Positions 30,623 through 41,928 of a stretch of DNA of 64,000 bases are shown here, in pieces; position 1 is the first letter of the stretch; each line of letters opens with the position of its first letter. A program made the translations under genes and the position numbers. The stretch comes from Gambelia wislizenii (taxonomy: Eukaryota; Chordata; Lepidosauria; Squamata; Crotaphytidae): contig JAUMIR010000002.1 in the NCBI GenBank assembly GCA_030847615.1, forward strand, positions 241,385,809-241,449,808. The letters run 5' to 3'. The notes below the pieces were generated by a model. The model made no database searches. It was not told the DNA's origin and saw nothing but the letters and a program-made list of their open reading frames with translations.

Positions 30623-33356
30623 CTTATCAGGTCCAAAGCTCCTTATACAGTACAGATTGTCAAACACAAATTACTGATAAAGCCTCCATCCTGAACGCCT
30701 CTTGCTAGAGTTCTGTGCAGAACAACAGCTGACTATTACAAACACTATCTTTCAGCAGAAAGATAGCTTGAAGACAACCTGAATGCATCCCCGAGCCAAA
30801 CATTGGCACCTCATTGACTATGTTCTAGTCCGCCAGCGAAACATTCACGATGTCCATCATACTTGAGTGATGCCCAGTGCAGAATGCCAAACAGATCATC
30901 GCCTCATAAGATGTAAATTAAATCTTCATCTTAAACTTAAACCTAAGAGGGGTGGCATCTTAAAGAGGAGACTCCAAGTCAGCAATCTTCAACAAGCTAT
31001 CACGAGAGACAACTTCCAAGCAAATCTGCAAACAAAACTTGAAGACCACCCTACAGATCCTTCTCCTACAGTGCTTTGGCAACATATCAAAAACAGTATC
31101 CTCCAGTCTGCAGAAGAATCCATCGGGTTCTCCCACAAGAAAAATCAAGACTGGTTTGATGAAAACAACCAAAAGATCCAGGAGCTGTTGGTAAAAGAGA
31201 ACTGCTCACCAGGCATACCTCGCCCAGCCAACTTGCCATGTAAGAAAAGCAGCTTTCTGTCTCACATGTAGTAAACTTCAACAAAAACTCCAAGACATGC
31301 AGAACAAGTGGTGGATCAATATAGCAGAAAAGACACAATGCTGTGCAGATCTGGGTGATCTTAAAGGATTCTATGAAGCTCTTAAAGCAGTGTTTGGACC
31401 TACTTATCAGGTCCAAAGCTCCTTATACAGTACAGACGGTCAAACACTAATTACTGATAAAGCCTCCATCCTGAATTGATGGGCTGAACATTTTCAAGGT
31501 CTCTTCAGTGCCAGCTGAGTAGTCCAAGGCTCAGCTATCCAACATATGATACAAAAACCAATGAAAAATGAACTGGACATAGCTCCCACTTTGGAAGAGA
31601 CCCTTAAGGCCATACAGCAGATGAAAAACGGCAAGGCATCTGGGATTGATGGAATCCCACCTGAAATTTGGAAACACGGAGGTCATGTACTCCATGTTAA
31701 ATTCCACAAACTCCTTGTGAATTGCTGGGGAAAAGGGAACTGCTGTCAAATCTCCGAGATGCAGTCATCATTACCCTGTACAAGAAAAAAGGAGCAAAAT
31801 CTGATTTCTCAAACTATCGAGGTATAACACTGCTTTCTATTGCTGGAAAAATCCTGCTAAGGATACTCCTGAACAGATTAGTTCCTGCTATTGCAGAAGA
31901 ACTTCTTCCTGAAAGCCAATGTGGCTTCAGAGCCAATAGGAGTACTACAGATATGGTATTTGCCCTTAGACAACTGCAAGAGAAATGTAGAGAGCACTTT
32001 ATTGACCTCACCAAAGCCTTCAACATTGTGAGTAGAAAAGGTCTATAGCAGATCCTGGAAAGACTAGGAAGTCCCCCCAAATTCCTTAAAATGATTATGT
32101 TGCTACATGAGGGCCACCACGGTCAAGTCAGATATGACGATGCTCTTTCAGAGCCCTTTGTAATAACTAATGGAGTGAAGCAAGGTTGTGTTCTTGCTTC
32201 AACTTTATTTACTATCTTCTTATGCATGATGCTCCAAAGGGCTACGACAGAGCTCGAAGAAGATGGCATCTATATACGTTACCATATTGATGGTAGCTTG
32301 TTTAACTTAAGCCGTCTGAGGGCTCGCACTAAGACTCTAAACTATCTTGTCCATGAGCTGCTCTTTGCTGATGCTGCTGCCCTTGTTGCCCACACAGAAG
32401 CAGCTCTGCAGCATCTAACATCCTGCTTCGCAACAGTTGTAGAGCTGTTTGGGCTGGAAGTCAACCTGAAGAAAATGGAAGTTCTCTACCAGCCTGCACC
32501 ACAGGATGAACACCACCATCCCCACATTGCCGTCTGCAAATCTGTGCTTAAGTCCGTTCAGCAGTTCACCTACCTGGGAAGCATCATCTCCTCAGACGCC
32601 AAGATTGACAAAGAGAGTGATCACAGATTAGCAAATACATATAGTGCATTTGGAAGACTTTACAAAAGAGTCTGGAGTAATGAACACCTGAGGCGAAGCA
32701 CAAAAATCAGGTGTATAGAGCCATTGTACTTTCTATTCTCCTTTACGTGTCTGAAACATGGGTCACCTATCACCAACACTTACAACTCCTCGAATGCTTT
32801 CATCTGTGCTGTATACGTACAATCCTAAATATACACTGGACTGGCTATGTGACGAATGTTGCTGTCCTTGAGCAAGCAGGGATCACCAGCATTGAGGCCA
32901 TGATATTGAGAACACAGCGGCGCTGGGCAGGGCACATTCCTAGGATGAAGGACCATCGCCTCCCAAAAATAGCACTCTACGGTGAACTCGCTATGGGTCA
33001 GCGTACAAGGGGTGCTCCAAAAAAGTGATACAAGGACTCCATGAAGCAACATCTCAGGCTTGGCCAAATTGATCACCAACAATGGTCCACCCTGGCCTCA
33101 CATCAGGAGGCATGGAGATGCACTATCCACAATACTGCAGCCTTATTTGAGAACTCACGCCGAACAAGTCTTGAAGAGAAATGACAATGCAGAAAAAGTC
33201 ACAACCCAGGAACATCACCGAAGAAGACCTTCTGCTGTGCTTTCTGCAACTGGACTTGTTTATCTCGGATTGGCCTTTTCAGTCATCAGTGCGGTTGCAG
33301 AAAGTCCGGGATGAGTCCTTCCTGAATCTTCATTTGCGTAGAAAAGCCAGAGAGAG
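30623..33356 (+). pseudogene. APE-type LINE (family A), longest and rearranged copy
   Basis: In order: endonuclease carboxy-terminal part with [18 protein letters not shown] and CQTDHRLIRCKLN (about 30800-30930), a linker (30940-31480), and RT fingers NGKASGIDGIPPEIW (about 31627) and SNYRGITLLSIAGKILLRIL (about 31808-31867). These are followed by PESQCGFRANRSTTDMVFAL, NGVKQGCVLA, LLFADAAAL (motif C, altered), QFTYLGSIISSDAKIDKE and the 3' end with a putative zinc finger. Several frameshifts and stops. At the 5' end, 30623-30695 duplicates 31403-31475, so this copy is chimeric. The clade is uncertain, possibly within the I/Vingi or RTE-like group. The FADD is FADAAA here. Confidence 0.85.
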
Positions 33357-33618
33357 TTTAACTAATATTTCAGCTTTGGAAGTATTGGTTGGAAAATTAA
33401 CTTTTGGATCACTGGGATTGTTATCGTTTTCCTTTTTTTAAAAAAGATGCCTCAATCACAAAAACCATGTGCCTGTGTATGGATGTGCTAGCCACACAGA
33501 ACCTCTTTAATCCTATAGCACACTGCCCAGATCAGTTTCTCAGTACTGCCTCATATATACCTCTTTGAAGTTTGTTTTTTCTGTGAAACCACTTTTGCTT
33601 AACTCCTTATAAACCAAA

Positions 33619-33748
33619 CCTTCTTTGGAGGTTTTAAACTGAGCCTGAATGGCCACCTGGCACTAGTGCTTTGATCATGTATTCCTGCTTGGCAGAAGGT
33701 TGGACTGGATGGCCCTTGTGGTCTCTTCCAAGTCTACGATTCTATGAA
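33619..33748 (+). mobile_element. CR1 LINE 3' end
   Basis: Contains ccttctttggaggtttt, ggttggactggatggccctt and tctacgattctatgaa, the standard CR1 3' terminal features. Confidence 0.85.
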
Positions 33749-35079
33749 CAAGTAGCCAGCCCCAAGCTATAATCCACATTGGAACCATGTCCACCCCTTT
33801 TCCCGTTCCATTTTCTACATTGAAAACCACTTCTCTGAAATATATCCCCCCCACACACACATTTTAAAAATTAAAACCTTATGTAAAATATGTCACACAT
33901 CAGTTAGGGCTGGGTGGTAATTTTCAACAGGAAAAAAGATTTAAGGGACCAGCTCAAACGATCTCTCTCACATTACTTTCCCTGCCAGATTTTTGGGGTA
34001 GGTGAGATGCTCAATTGCAGTTTTTTGGGGGGGAGGGGGTTGTTTTTTGTTTTTTGGGGTTTTTTTGTAAATAAAGAGGCACAGTCAGTCCCAGTACTGG
34101 GTTCAAAAAGAACAGGATGAAAGTAACATTCGGCTTTGTTCTCTCACTCCACCTGAAGGGAAATGAGACAGGGGTTTTGGCTTGGCTGTTATCCACAGAT
34201 TACCAGCAAGACCTGTCCAGCTTCCTTTTGATTCTTTCAGCAGTCTAGCCCAAATATTTGGAGACAGGTGTGAGGAAAGTGTTTTCCTTTTTTGACATGA
34301 TCTCACTCTAGTCACAATCTGCATTAGCCTGCTTTTTTTTTTATCATACATAGAAGGCACTGCCTTCCTCCCATCCACACAAACTATCTAGCACACTTTA
34401 GAAAAAGTGAGAGACTGACACATTCTCTGAAAGAGTGGCCACCTCAGAATGGACTTGTTGTTCAACCCAGAGTGGAGAGTAGAAAATGATTTGACTGATG
34501 TTGCAGGTATTGCAAATTGAGGTGGGTGGAGTATTCTTTGAAGCCTGATGTCAGAAGGGCAAATTATCCATCCCTTCAATTAATCTTGCAAATCTTTTAC
34601 ATCCTTTGTCAGATCTATTTAAGGCACTGCTATTCCATCTTTCATGACATTATAGCTGGGACAGCTGACTTGTGACACTGCAGGCTGCTTTTGACGTACA
34701 ATGAGGTTAGTCTACTTCTCTTTTTCAGTAAATTAAAATGAAAAAACAAAGCATTACTGAATCCTCGGTATATTAATCTATCATGTGCATGATACACTAT
34801 TGCCTGGGCTAGGCATGTACAGTTACTGTGTCGATTAACTGCAAGTATGTTGATCATGCAGTGAATTATTATTATTATTGTTATTGTTATTATTTCTTAC
34901 TTGCCTGTACCCATGGATTGAGGTGGGAAACAACAGACTTATAAGAAACAACTATCAATTAAAGTACACATTAGTTAAAAATACATAAAACCATTAAAAT
35001 GCATTATATCAATTAAATGAATAAAACTAGTATATGTTAAAACAGTTTAAGATTCATATTTTAAAAGCCATCTGGTTTA
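33749..35079. other. Intergenic, nothing recognised
   Basis: T-rich low-complexity tract at 34018-34068. No gene or repeat family supported. Confidence 0.4.
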
Positions 35080-35610
35080 GTAGGATCCTGCATGGGTTTG
35101 TCAAAAACAAATCCTGCCATACTAATTTATATATATATATATTTAATTGGGTCACTAGTTTAGTAGGTGGTGGGAATGCTGTGGATGTCATTTACCTGTC
35201 TTTTGGAAAAGCATTTGATAAAGCCCCTTATGGTATTTTAAAACTTACTAAATGTGGAATAAATGGGGAAATCACATGGACCCATAATTGGTTGGAAAAC
35301 TGAACTCAAAGGGTTGTAATCTGTGACTGTGTTTAAAATTAGAAGGAGGTCTCGAGTGGAGTGCTGTGGGGTACTGTCCTGGGGCTGATGCTTTTCAATA
35401 TTTTAACAATGATAATAAGGCAGAGGGGATCCTTGTCAAATTTGCAGATGATACAAAAATAGGAGGGATAGTGAACACATTGGAAGATAGGAACAGAATT
35501 CAAAAGGACCTTGATAAACTAGAAAACTGTGCTGAAATTAATAAAATGAAATTAACCTTCAGAAAAGCCACAGGCCCAAATGGATGCCTAAAAAACCAAA
35601 AGTTTTATTA
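35080..35610 (+). pseudogene. CR1 LINE reverse transcriptase fragment
   Basis: Frames encode HGFVKNKSCHTNLY, NAVDVIYLSFGKAFDKAPYG (RT motif A region) and, after a break, LVKFADDTKIGGIVNTLEDR and QKDLDKLENCAE, the CR1 motif C and following. Broken by shifts. Confidence 0.9.
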
Positions 35611-35667
35611 TTGTTATTCAGGGCCGGTTTAAGGGCCCTGCATCACCTGCATCCACGGGGGGGGGGC

Positions 35668-35760
35668 ATCGTAACCTAACCCTAACCCTAACCTCCTGCA
35701 AAAACATTGTTAGTAATCATCTGAACATCCTGTACTGTGAATAGGTTAGGTTAGGTTACA
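35668..35760. repeat. Telomere-like repeats in inverted orientation
   Basis: The tract taacctaaccctaaccctaa at 35671-35690 contains CCCTAA units. About 50 bases later ggttaggttaggtta (35744-35758) gives related units on the other strand. Short and degenerate. Confidence 0.7.
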
Positions 35761-36173
35761 TTGACCTAAGATAAACATATGGGGCCCAAAAAATAAAGCA
35801 TTACAGCCCCCCCAATTCCTTAAAATGGTCCTATTATTATTATTGTGCATCACAAACATTCTATACATTAAAAAAATCAATAAGATTATCCATCATAACA
35901 CATCATTTCATATCAAATATTATCCTTCTAATGATCTATTTGTTTCCTTCAAATTAATATTTGCATGTACATTTTCCTTAGTATTTTACTACTTATCTAA
36001 TTTATACTTTAAATTTTAAAATGTAATATATATCAAATGACTTCCCCCTGCTATCGATGAACTATCAATTATTTACTTCCTGAATCTGTGTTTTACTAAA
36101 ATTTCCATGTCATTATCTAACTGATTTACTGAACTTCATCCTTCTTCTACTTTTCTATCCTTGATATTTATAT

Positions 36174-36707
36174 TTACATTATCGATAACTTAAAATTATT
36201 TTTATATAATTTTCCATGTTTCCATTTTCCCCATTCTCTTTCTGCAGATTGAGTCATCTTGTCTCTTAACCATTTAGTAAGCTTATCTAACATTATCAAA
36301 TTGTCCACTTTCATCAGCCATTCTTCTATTTCCAGCATTTCTATTTTCTTCCAGTATCTTCCACTTGTAATTCTAGTAGAAGTAATCAAATATAATAACA
36401 ATTTTTCATCTGTTCTTAAATCTTCATCTGTAATCTTCAATAAATACATCTCATTTTTCATTTCTGTGCATGTTTTATTATAATTATTTTTATATAAATC
36501 TGAATTTTTTGTTAATGTTACACCTAAATATTTCAATTTTTTACTAATTTTTAAATCTGTCAACTTTTCTAACTCTATCTCTTCTTGCTGTGTGTGTGTG
36601 CTTGTTTGTTTGTTTGTTTGTTTGTAAAGAGAGAGATAGATGTCTGTCCACAACTGTAGCCAAATGAGATGGGGAGAATCAGATAAGTATATGAAAAATA
36701 TAGACAC
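36174..36707 (-). pseudogene. L1 LINE fragment, ORF2 carboxy-terminal region
   Basis: A minus-strand frame of 177 codons includes KISKKLKYLGVTLTKNSDLY (the L1 YLGIxLT motif), LLLYLITSTRITSGRYWKKI and EIEEWLMKVDNLIMLDKLTK. Its start is artificial, within a tail of TTTG repeats (36603-36625). Confidence 0.82.
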
Positions 36708-36709
36708 TG

Positions 36710-37779
36710 TTAATTAAACCCTATATCTATAGTAAATACACAATTCTCACACAGAGATGAGTGTATGATATATATATGTATATAATGAAAATTAAATCCT
36801 GTTTATATAGATATCAAAATTCTATTTGTTAAACAAGAATACAGAGGAGAATATGCAATAATACAATGTAGTCAATCAACTCATTTTGATATACAATGTA
36901 AAACAATATATGCACTTAAATTGATACACAAACAACTTCGCTCCAAAGATTCTCTACGTTGTTTTGTGCTCACTTCTTCAGTGTGTATCTAAAATAAATA
37001 TGTTATTACAATTGAACCATGTACTATATCAGATAAAATACCATTTTTACTAACATTGTTTGTTGAGGGAAAAAACTGCTGGGCTCACCTCATGAAAGTA
37101 ACTATTTTCATAAATCTTGTATAAGTATGTTTCCAACCATTTCTGTAAAGAAAAAGAGTTTTAATCTCAAGTATGTGTATTATTGTTAACTTTAATTATT
37201 ATATAAACTGTAGGTGCAACCAATGGGCTCACTTTTATACTTTAACTATGTTTAGGAAGGAGTAATCTGTTGCTGCTTCAAGTAGGTTCTGCAAAGTAAA
37301 TGTGCTAGTACTATACTAAATATATTTTAAATTCATTGTATTATATATATTTTAAATTATAAATAAAGATATGTAAATTATTTTAAACCATAGAAACTCA
37401 CCTCTATGTCTACCTGAATATATTTCCTGAATATATTTCACCAAAATGTAATCTCTATTGAGTGCATTCTCTCTATCTAAAAAAGACAATGACAATATTT
37501 AGTAATACTAATCAAAAGGAAAATAGTTTAAAGCACAAGAACAAAGCTTACCTACATCTGCCTTGGGTGATTTCCAATGATGCAGGCATGAGCAAAAAAC
37601 TCAGAGATGTTATATAGTATGTTAAATGTAACTGGGTTCATTTTATGTTGATTCATTTAAAGGAGAAGTATAAAAAGAACTCCCAAGGAGGCAAAGCCTC
37701 CATTCGGAACATCCTGGGTGTAGAGCTGAATGTTTCAGTGTAATAATACTGTTTCAAAGGATCCAATGTTCTAATTAAT
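36710..37779 (-). other. 3' region of the Penelope-like element and AT-rich sequence
   Basis: Lies downstream of the Penelope-like coding region on the minus strand. Contains the hammerhead-like motif at 36940-36995. Otherwise AT-rich with no coding capacity. The exact 3' end of the element was not found. Confidence 0.45.
36940..36995 (-). ncRNA. Hammerhead-ribozyme-like motif of the Penelope-like element
   Basis: On the minus strand: CTGAAGA (36981 down to 36975), a short stem AGTG/CAC, the box AAAA where the active core has GAAA (36965 down to 36962), then CAAC and GTA (36957 down to 36955). Flanks AGAT and ATCT could form stem I. Penelope-like elements are known to carry hammerhead motifs. 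The G-to-A change, at a former CpG, would inactivate it. Confidence 0.5.
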
Positions 37780-38757
37780 CTATAGAAAAGAAGAAAAATC
37801 AAAATGTTCATTAAGCCCTTGGGTAATTGTAGTTTGCAACCTATGAATCCAAAAAGATTCTCTTTGGAGCAATTTCATTTCTGTGGATCCTCCCTGGTAC
37901 AATTGAGGGCATATGGTTTCCAATGCAAAACATCTTAAGGATTCCGCTGGATGGTGGAATTGAAAAAAATGAGCTACCAGAGGATAGTCCAGATACCTCA
38001 TCCTGATACGACTCAGATGTTCTGAAATTCTTTGAGGTAAGGGCCAAGCGGTTTGCCCAAAATAAATCTTTTTACAAGGGCACAAGATGGCATATACTAC
38101 AGATTCCGAAATGCAAGTTGTAAGCATATTTAAAGGGAACTTTTCTTGTGTAACTGGATGTACAAAACACTTAAATTTTAAGGACTGCGGGCATTGGGCA
38201 AAGTGACCACATGGATGATGTCCAGAAATAGTGGCATCTTTATGATTATCTAATTGTAAATCTGTATGTACCAATACATCTTGTAAGTTTCTTGGTCGGC
38301 GGAAAGCAATAAGCGGAATGCAACTGCATCCTGGAATATGCTGCACCAAATGCCAGTGTTTAACTATAATGTCATCGATCTGATGAAAAACTAGACTGAA
38401 AGTGAACAATCCCACTAATCTATCCATCTGCACCTGAACTCTTTTTTTTTTTTCAAATAAGGATAACCTACCATTAGCTGAGGCTCGTTTTCTAGCTTGT
38501 TTAAAAATATAATTGGGATAGCCTCTACCCAATATTTTGTGGTGATAGGTCTCTGCTGCACTCTGGTAGTCTTGCTCACAAGTAGAATATCTGCGCAGCT
38601 GAAAAAACTGAGAAAATTGTAAGTTATGTTTGAGTCTGAAAGGATGATAACTGTCATAATGTAGGAGGTAATTTTGGTCTCTAGGTTTCCAATAACGTCG
38701 GACTCCCAACAATTGATCTTTAATATATAAAACAGTGTCAAAAAAGGGAACTTCTTG
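37780..38757 (-). pseudogene. Penelope-like element, RT end plus GIY-YIG endonuclease
   Basis: A long minus-strand frame ends at 37780. The first part has LGVRRYWKPRDQNYLLHYDS and HPFRLKHNLQFSQFFQLRRY, then ILGRGYPNYIFKQARKRA, typical of the region after RT in Penelope-like elements. The second has FRRPRNLQDVLVHTDL, the Cys/His-rich HPCGHFAQC, the GIY-YIG core SVVYAILCPCKKIYFGQTAWP, then RISEHLSRIR, LLQRESFWIHRLQT and GLNEHFDF. The GIY is VVYAI and YIG is IYFGQT. 5'-truncated at 38757, where a minisatellite begins. The first 20 or so codons of the open frame belong to the minisatellite. Confidence 0.92.
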
Positions 38758-40795
38758 TGTCAAGCCTCCCCATTCGCCCAGCGCCCTCCTTTCAAAAGCA
38801 GCAGGGAGGCTAGGCAAGCCTCCCCATCACCCAGTGCCCATCCCCTTCCTTTCAAAAGCTGCAGGGAGGGTAGGCAAGCCTCCCTGTCGGCCATCTCCCT
38901 CTCATCAAAAGCAGCAGGAAGGCTATGCAAGCCTCTCCATTGCCCATAGGCCATCCCCCTACCTTCAAAAGCAGTGGGGAGGCTAGGCAAGCCCCCCATC
39001 ACCCATCCCCCTCCTTTGAAATGGGGAAGGGAGTCTGGGAAAGCCCCTATCGCCCTTCCCCCCCTTCAAAAGCTGCATGGTGGGTAGGCAAGCCTCCCCA
39101 TGGCCATCCCCCTTCCCTCAAAAGCAGCAGGGAGGTTAGACAAGACTCCCCATCACCCAGCGCCCTCCGTTCAAAAGCAGCAGGGAGGCTAGGCAAGATT
39201 CCCCATCACCTTCCGGTTAAAAGCAGCAGGGAGGCTAGGCAAGTCTCCCTATCGGCCATTTGCCTCTCTTCAAAAGCAGCGGATAGGCTAGGCAAGCCTC
39301 CCTATAGCCTATACCACTCTATTCAAAAGCAGTGGGGAAGCTAAGCAAGCCTTCCCATCCCCCAACGCCCTCCCTTCAAAAGCAGCAGGGAGACTAGGCA
39401 AGCCTCGCCATCGCCCATCCCCCTCAATTCAAAAGCAGCATGGAGGCTAGGCAAGCCCCCCCCCCGTACCCATCCTCCATCCGACTCCCTTTAAAAGCAG
39501 CGGGGAGGGTAAGTAACCCTCCCCATCATCCATCCCCCCTCCCTTCAAAAGCAGGGGGGCTAGGCAAGCCCCCCATTGCCCATCCCCCTCCCTTCAAAAG
39601 CAGCAGGTAGTCTAGGCAAGCCTCCCCATGGCTCAACGACCATCACCCTCCCTTCAAAAGCAGCAGGCAGGCTAGGAAAGCCCCCCAATAGCCCATTGTC
39701 CATCCCCATCCCTTCAAAAGCAGCGAGGAAGCTAGGCAAACCTCCCCATCGGCCATCCCCCTCCCTTCAAAAGCAGTGGTGAGGCTAGGCAAGCCTCCCC
39801 TTCACTCAGCGCAATCCCTTCAAAAGCAACGGGGAGGTTACCCAAGCCTCCCCATTGCCTATCCCCTTCCCTTCAAAAGCACCATGGAGGCTAGGCAGGC
39901 CTCCGCATCGCCCAGCGCCCTCCCATAAAAAGCAGCAGGGAGGCTAGGCTACCCTCCCTATCGCCTAGCCCCCTATCTTCAAAAGCAGTGGGGACGCTGG
40001 AGAAGCCTTCTCATCGCTCATCCCCCTCCCTTCAGAAGCAGTTGGGAAGCTAGGCAAACCTCTGTATTGCCCAGAGCCCTCCCTTCAAAAGCAGTGGAGT
40101 GGCTATTCAAGCCCCCCCCCCAGCGCCCAGCGCCCAGCGTTCAAGCTGGGAGGTGAGGCAAGACTCCCCAGCGCCCAGCGCCCTCTCTTCAAAAGCAGCA
40201 GGGAGATTTGGCAAGACCTTCAGATTGCCCAGCGCCCTCCCTTCAAAAGCAGCGGAGTGGGTAGGCAAGCCCCCATCATCGCCTATCGCCCTCCCTTCAA
40301 AAGCAGTGGGGAGCCTAGGCAAGCCTCCCCAGCGCCCAGCGCCCTTCCTCCAACATCAGCAGGGAGCCTAGGCAAGCCTCCCCATCACCCAGCACCCTCC
40401 GTTCAAAAGCAGCAGGGAGGCTGGGCAAGACTCCCCAACGACCACCCCCCTCTGTTCAAAAGCAGCAGGGAGGGTAGGCAAGACTCCCCATCGCCCAGCG
40501 CCCTCCCTTCGAAAGCAGCAGGGAAGCTAGGCAAGCGTCCCCTCTGTCCACCCATTCCCCCTGCCCTTTCCAAAGCAGTGGAGAGGTTAGGAAAGCCTCC
40601 CCTCCAATTCCCCTGCTCGCCTTAGAAAGCAGTGGGGAGGCTAGGTAAATCTCCCTGCTGCCCGCCTGTCCCTCTCACCCTTTCCATATCAGCGGGGAGG
40701 CCTGGCAAGCCTCCAAGTCACCTGCCCCCCAGCCCCTTTGAACGCAACGTGTAGGCTAGGCAAGCCTTCCCGCCACATGCCAGTACCCCCCCCCC
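38757..40795. repeat. GC-rich minisatellite array (unit about 51-59 bp)
   Basis: Tandem units built from cccttcaaaagcagcaggga, ggctaggcaagcctcccc and atcgcccagcgccc, roughly 35-40 imperfect copies. Each unit is partly palindromic (ggaggctaggc/gcctcccc). It begins at the truncated 5' end of the Penelope-like element and continues towards the MITE end at 41204. Confidence 0.92.
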
Positions 40796-41204
40796 CCGGT
40801 GGAGCCTCAAGCAGCTTGGCTGGGAAGGTTGAGTCTCGCCTCCTCCCCAGCCACTCCACTCTTTAAACCTGCCGGCTGGGGCCTCCAGCGGCTTGGCTGG
40901 GAAGGTGGAGACTCCTCCCTGGTCAAGCTGTTCGGTAAATCTGCCAGCTTGGGTTTGGTCAGCTTTCCTTCCTTATGGGAGGAAAAGCCAAAAACCACCA
41001 GCCCATCCCTCCCCGCAGCCTCAGCTTTTCCCCCATTGGGGAAGGAAAACCGACCAAACTTGCAGCGCTAGCCATGGGTTTGGTCGGCTTTCCTTCCCTG
41101 TGGGAAGAAAAGCCGAAAACCTCTCACTCATTCCCCAGAGCTTTGCAAATCATCAAATTCTCAAATCCGCGAATTAGAAAGCCACTAATTAGAAGGGATG
41201 ACTG
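40796..41204. mobile_element. Right end of a Tigger/pogo-like MITE bordering the minisatellite
   Basis: Variant repeats (cagcttggctgggaaggt, ggtttggtcggctttccttc) pass into aatccgcgaattagaaagc and the end gaagggatgactg, followed by TA (41205-41206). This is the same terminus as at 27513 (inverted sense) and 41579. The left terminus was not found, so the element is incomplete. Confidence 0.65.
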
Positions 41205-41220
41205 TATATTCATAATCTTA

Positions 41221-41579
41221 ACCCTTTAATTTTTTAATCTCCTCTTCATGGACGCTCCAGAGGCCCCATGAAGGCCTTGGGAGGGAGGGGGGAGGGCTGG
41301 GGAGACCTTCACGGGGTTCCCAGAGATGCTCCGGAGGCCCCAGGAAGGCCTTGGGAGGGAGGGGAGGGCCAGGGAGGCCTTCACAGAGCCCCCAGAGACG
41401 CTCCGGAGGCCCCGTGAAGGCCTTGGGAGGAGGGGGAGGCAGGGGAAAACGACTATGGGAACTCCGGAGGCCCTGTGGTCGCTTTTGCTGGGGAGGGGGA
41501 GGGCAGTTGTTATTTGCGGATTTTTCGCATTCGCAGGGGTCTGGGGAACCTAACCCCCGCGAATGTGAAGGGATGACTG
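41221..41579. mobile_element. Second minisatellite-filled MITE, right end
   Basis: Units gctccggaggccccgtgaag plus gccttgggagggagggg recur about three times. The right end reads tcgcattcgcaggggtctgg, then taacccccgcgaatgtgaag and ggatgactg, followed by TA. It is the reverse-orientation relative of the element starting at 62517. Confidence 0.75.
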
Positions 41580-41597
41580 TATATATATATAATTCAA

Positions 41598-41925
41598 GGA
41601 CTTACCAGACTCTCGCTTAGTCAGGAATCCAACATGGATTCCCAATTCTCCTCCTTGCTAGCCCCAGCCCCTCTACTCGGCCAGCCAATCAGATTACACT
41701 GCCTGTTTGTATGTGTGCGCACGGGGCGTACAGACTATCAGCTATTCAAACAGCTGTAGGTATTTTATGCCGAGATCCTCTACTCCTTCCAAACACTGAA
41801 TCCACATGGTTTACAACGGATTCGTTAGCCCCCCTTCTGAATGACACGTATGCATCCAAACGGCCTTGTGTACAGAAGAACGATCTTCCGAACGGCGCAT
41901 GTATTTTTTTTACCGTGTAGGTGGG
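41598..41925. repeat. Uncharacterised interspersed repeat (family B), copy 2
   Basis: Motifs in the same order as 29005-29345: gacttaccagactctcgctt, ttgctagccccagcccc, cagccaatcagattacactg and ttagccccccttctgaatga. About 330 bp, non-coding. Confidence 0.65.
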
Positions 41926-41928
41926 CCC

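Noticed and set aside
38735..40625. Several 64-139 codon frames rich in KAAGRLGKPP-like repeats
   Set aside because: They are translations of the 51-59 bp minisatellite and break between units.
38735..41204. CRISPR-like array because of regular repeats
   Set aside because: Repeats are contiguous and degenerate, without unique spacers, in a eukaryotic context. It is a minisatellite.
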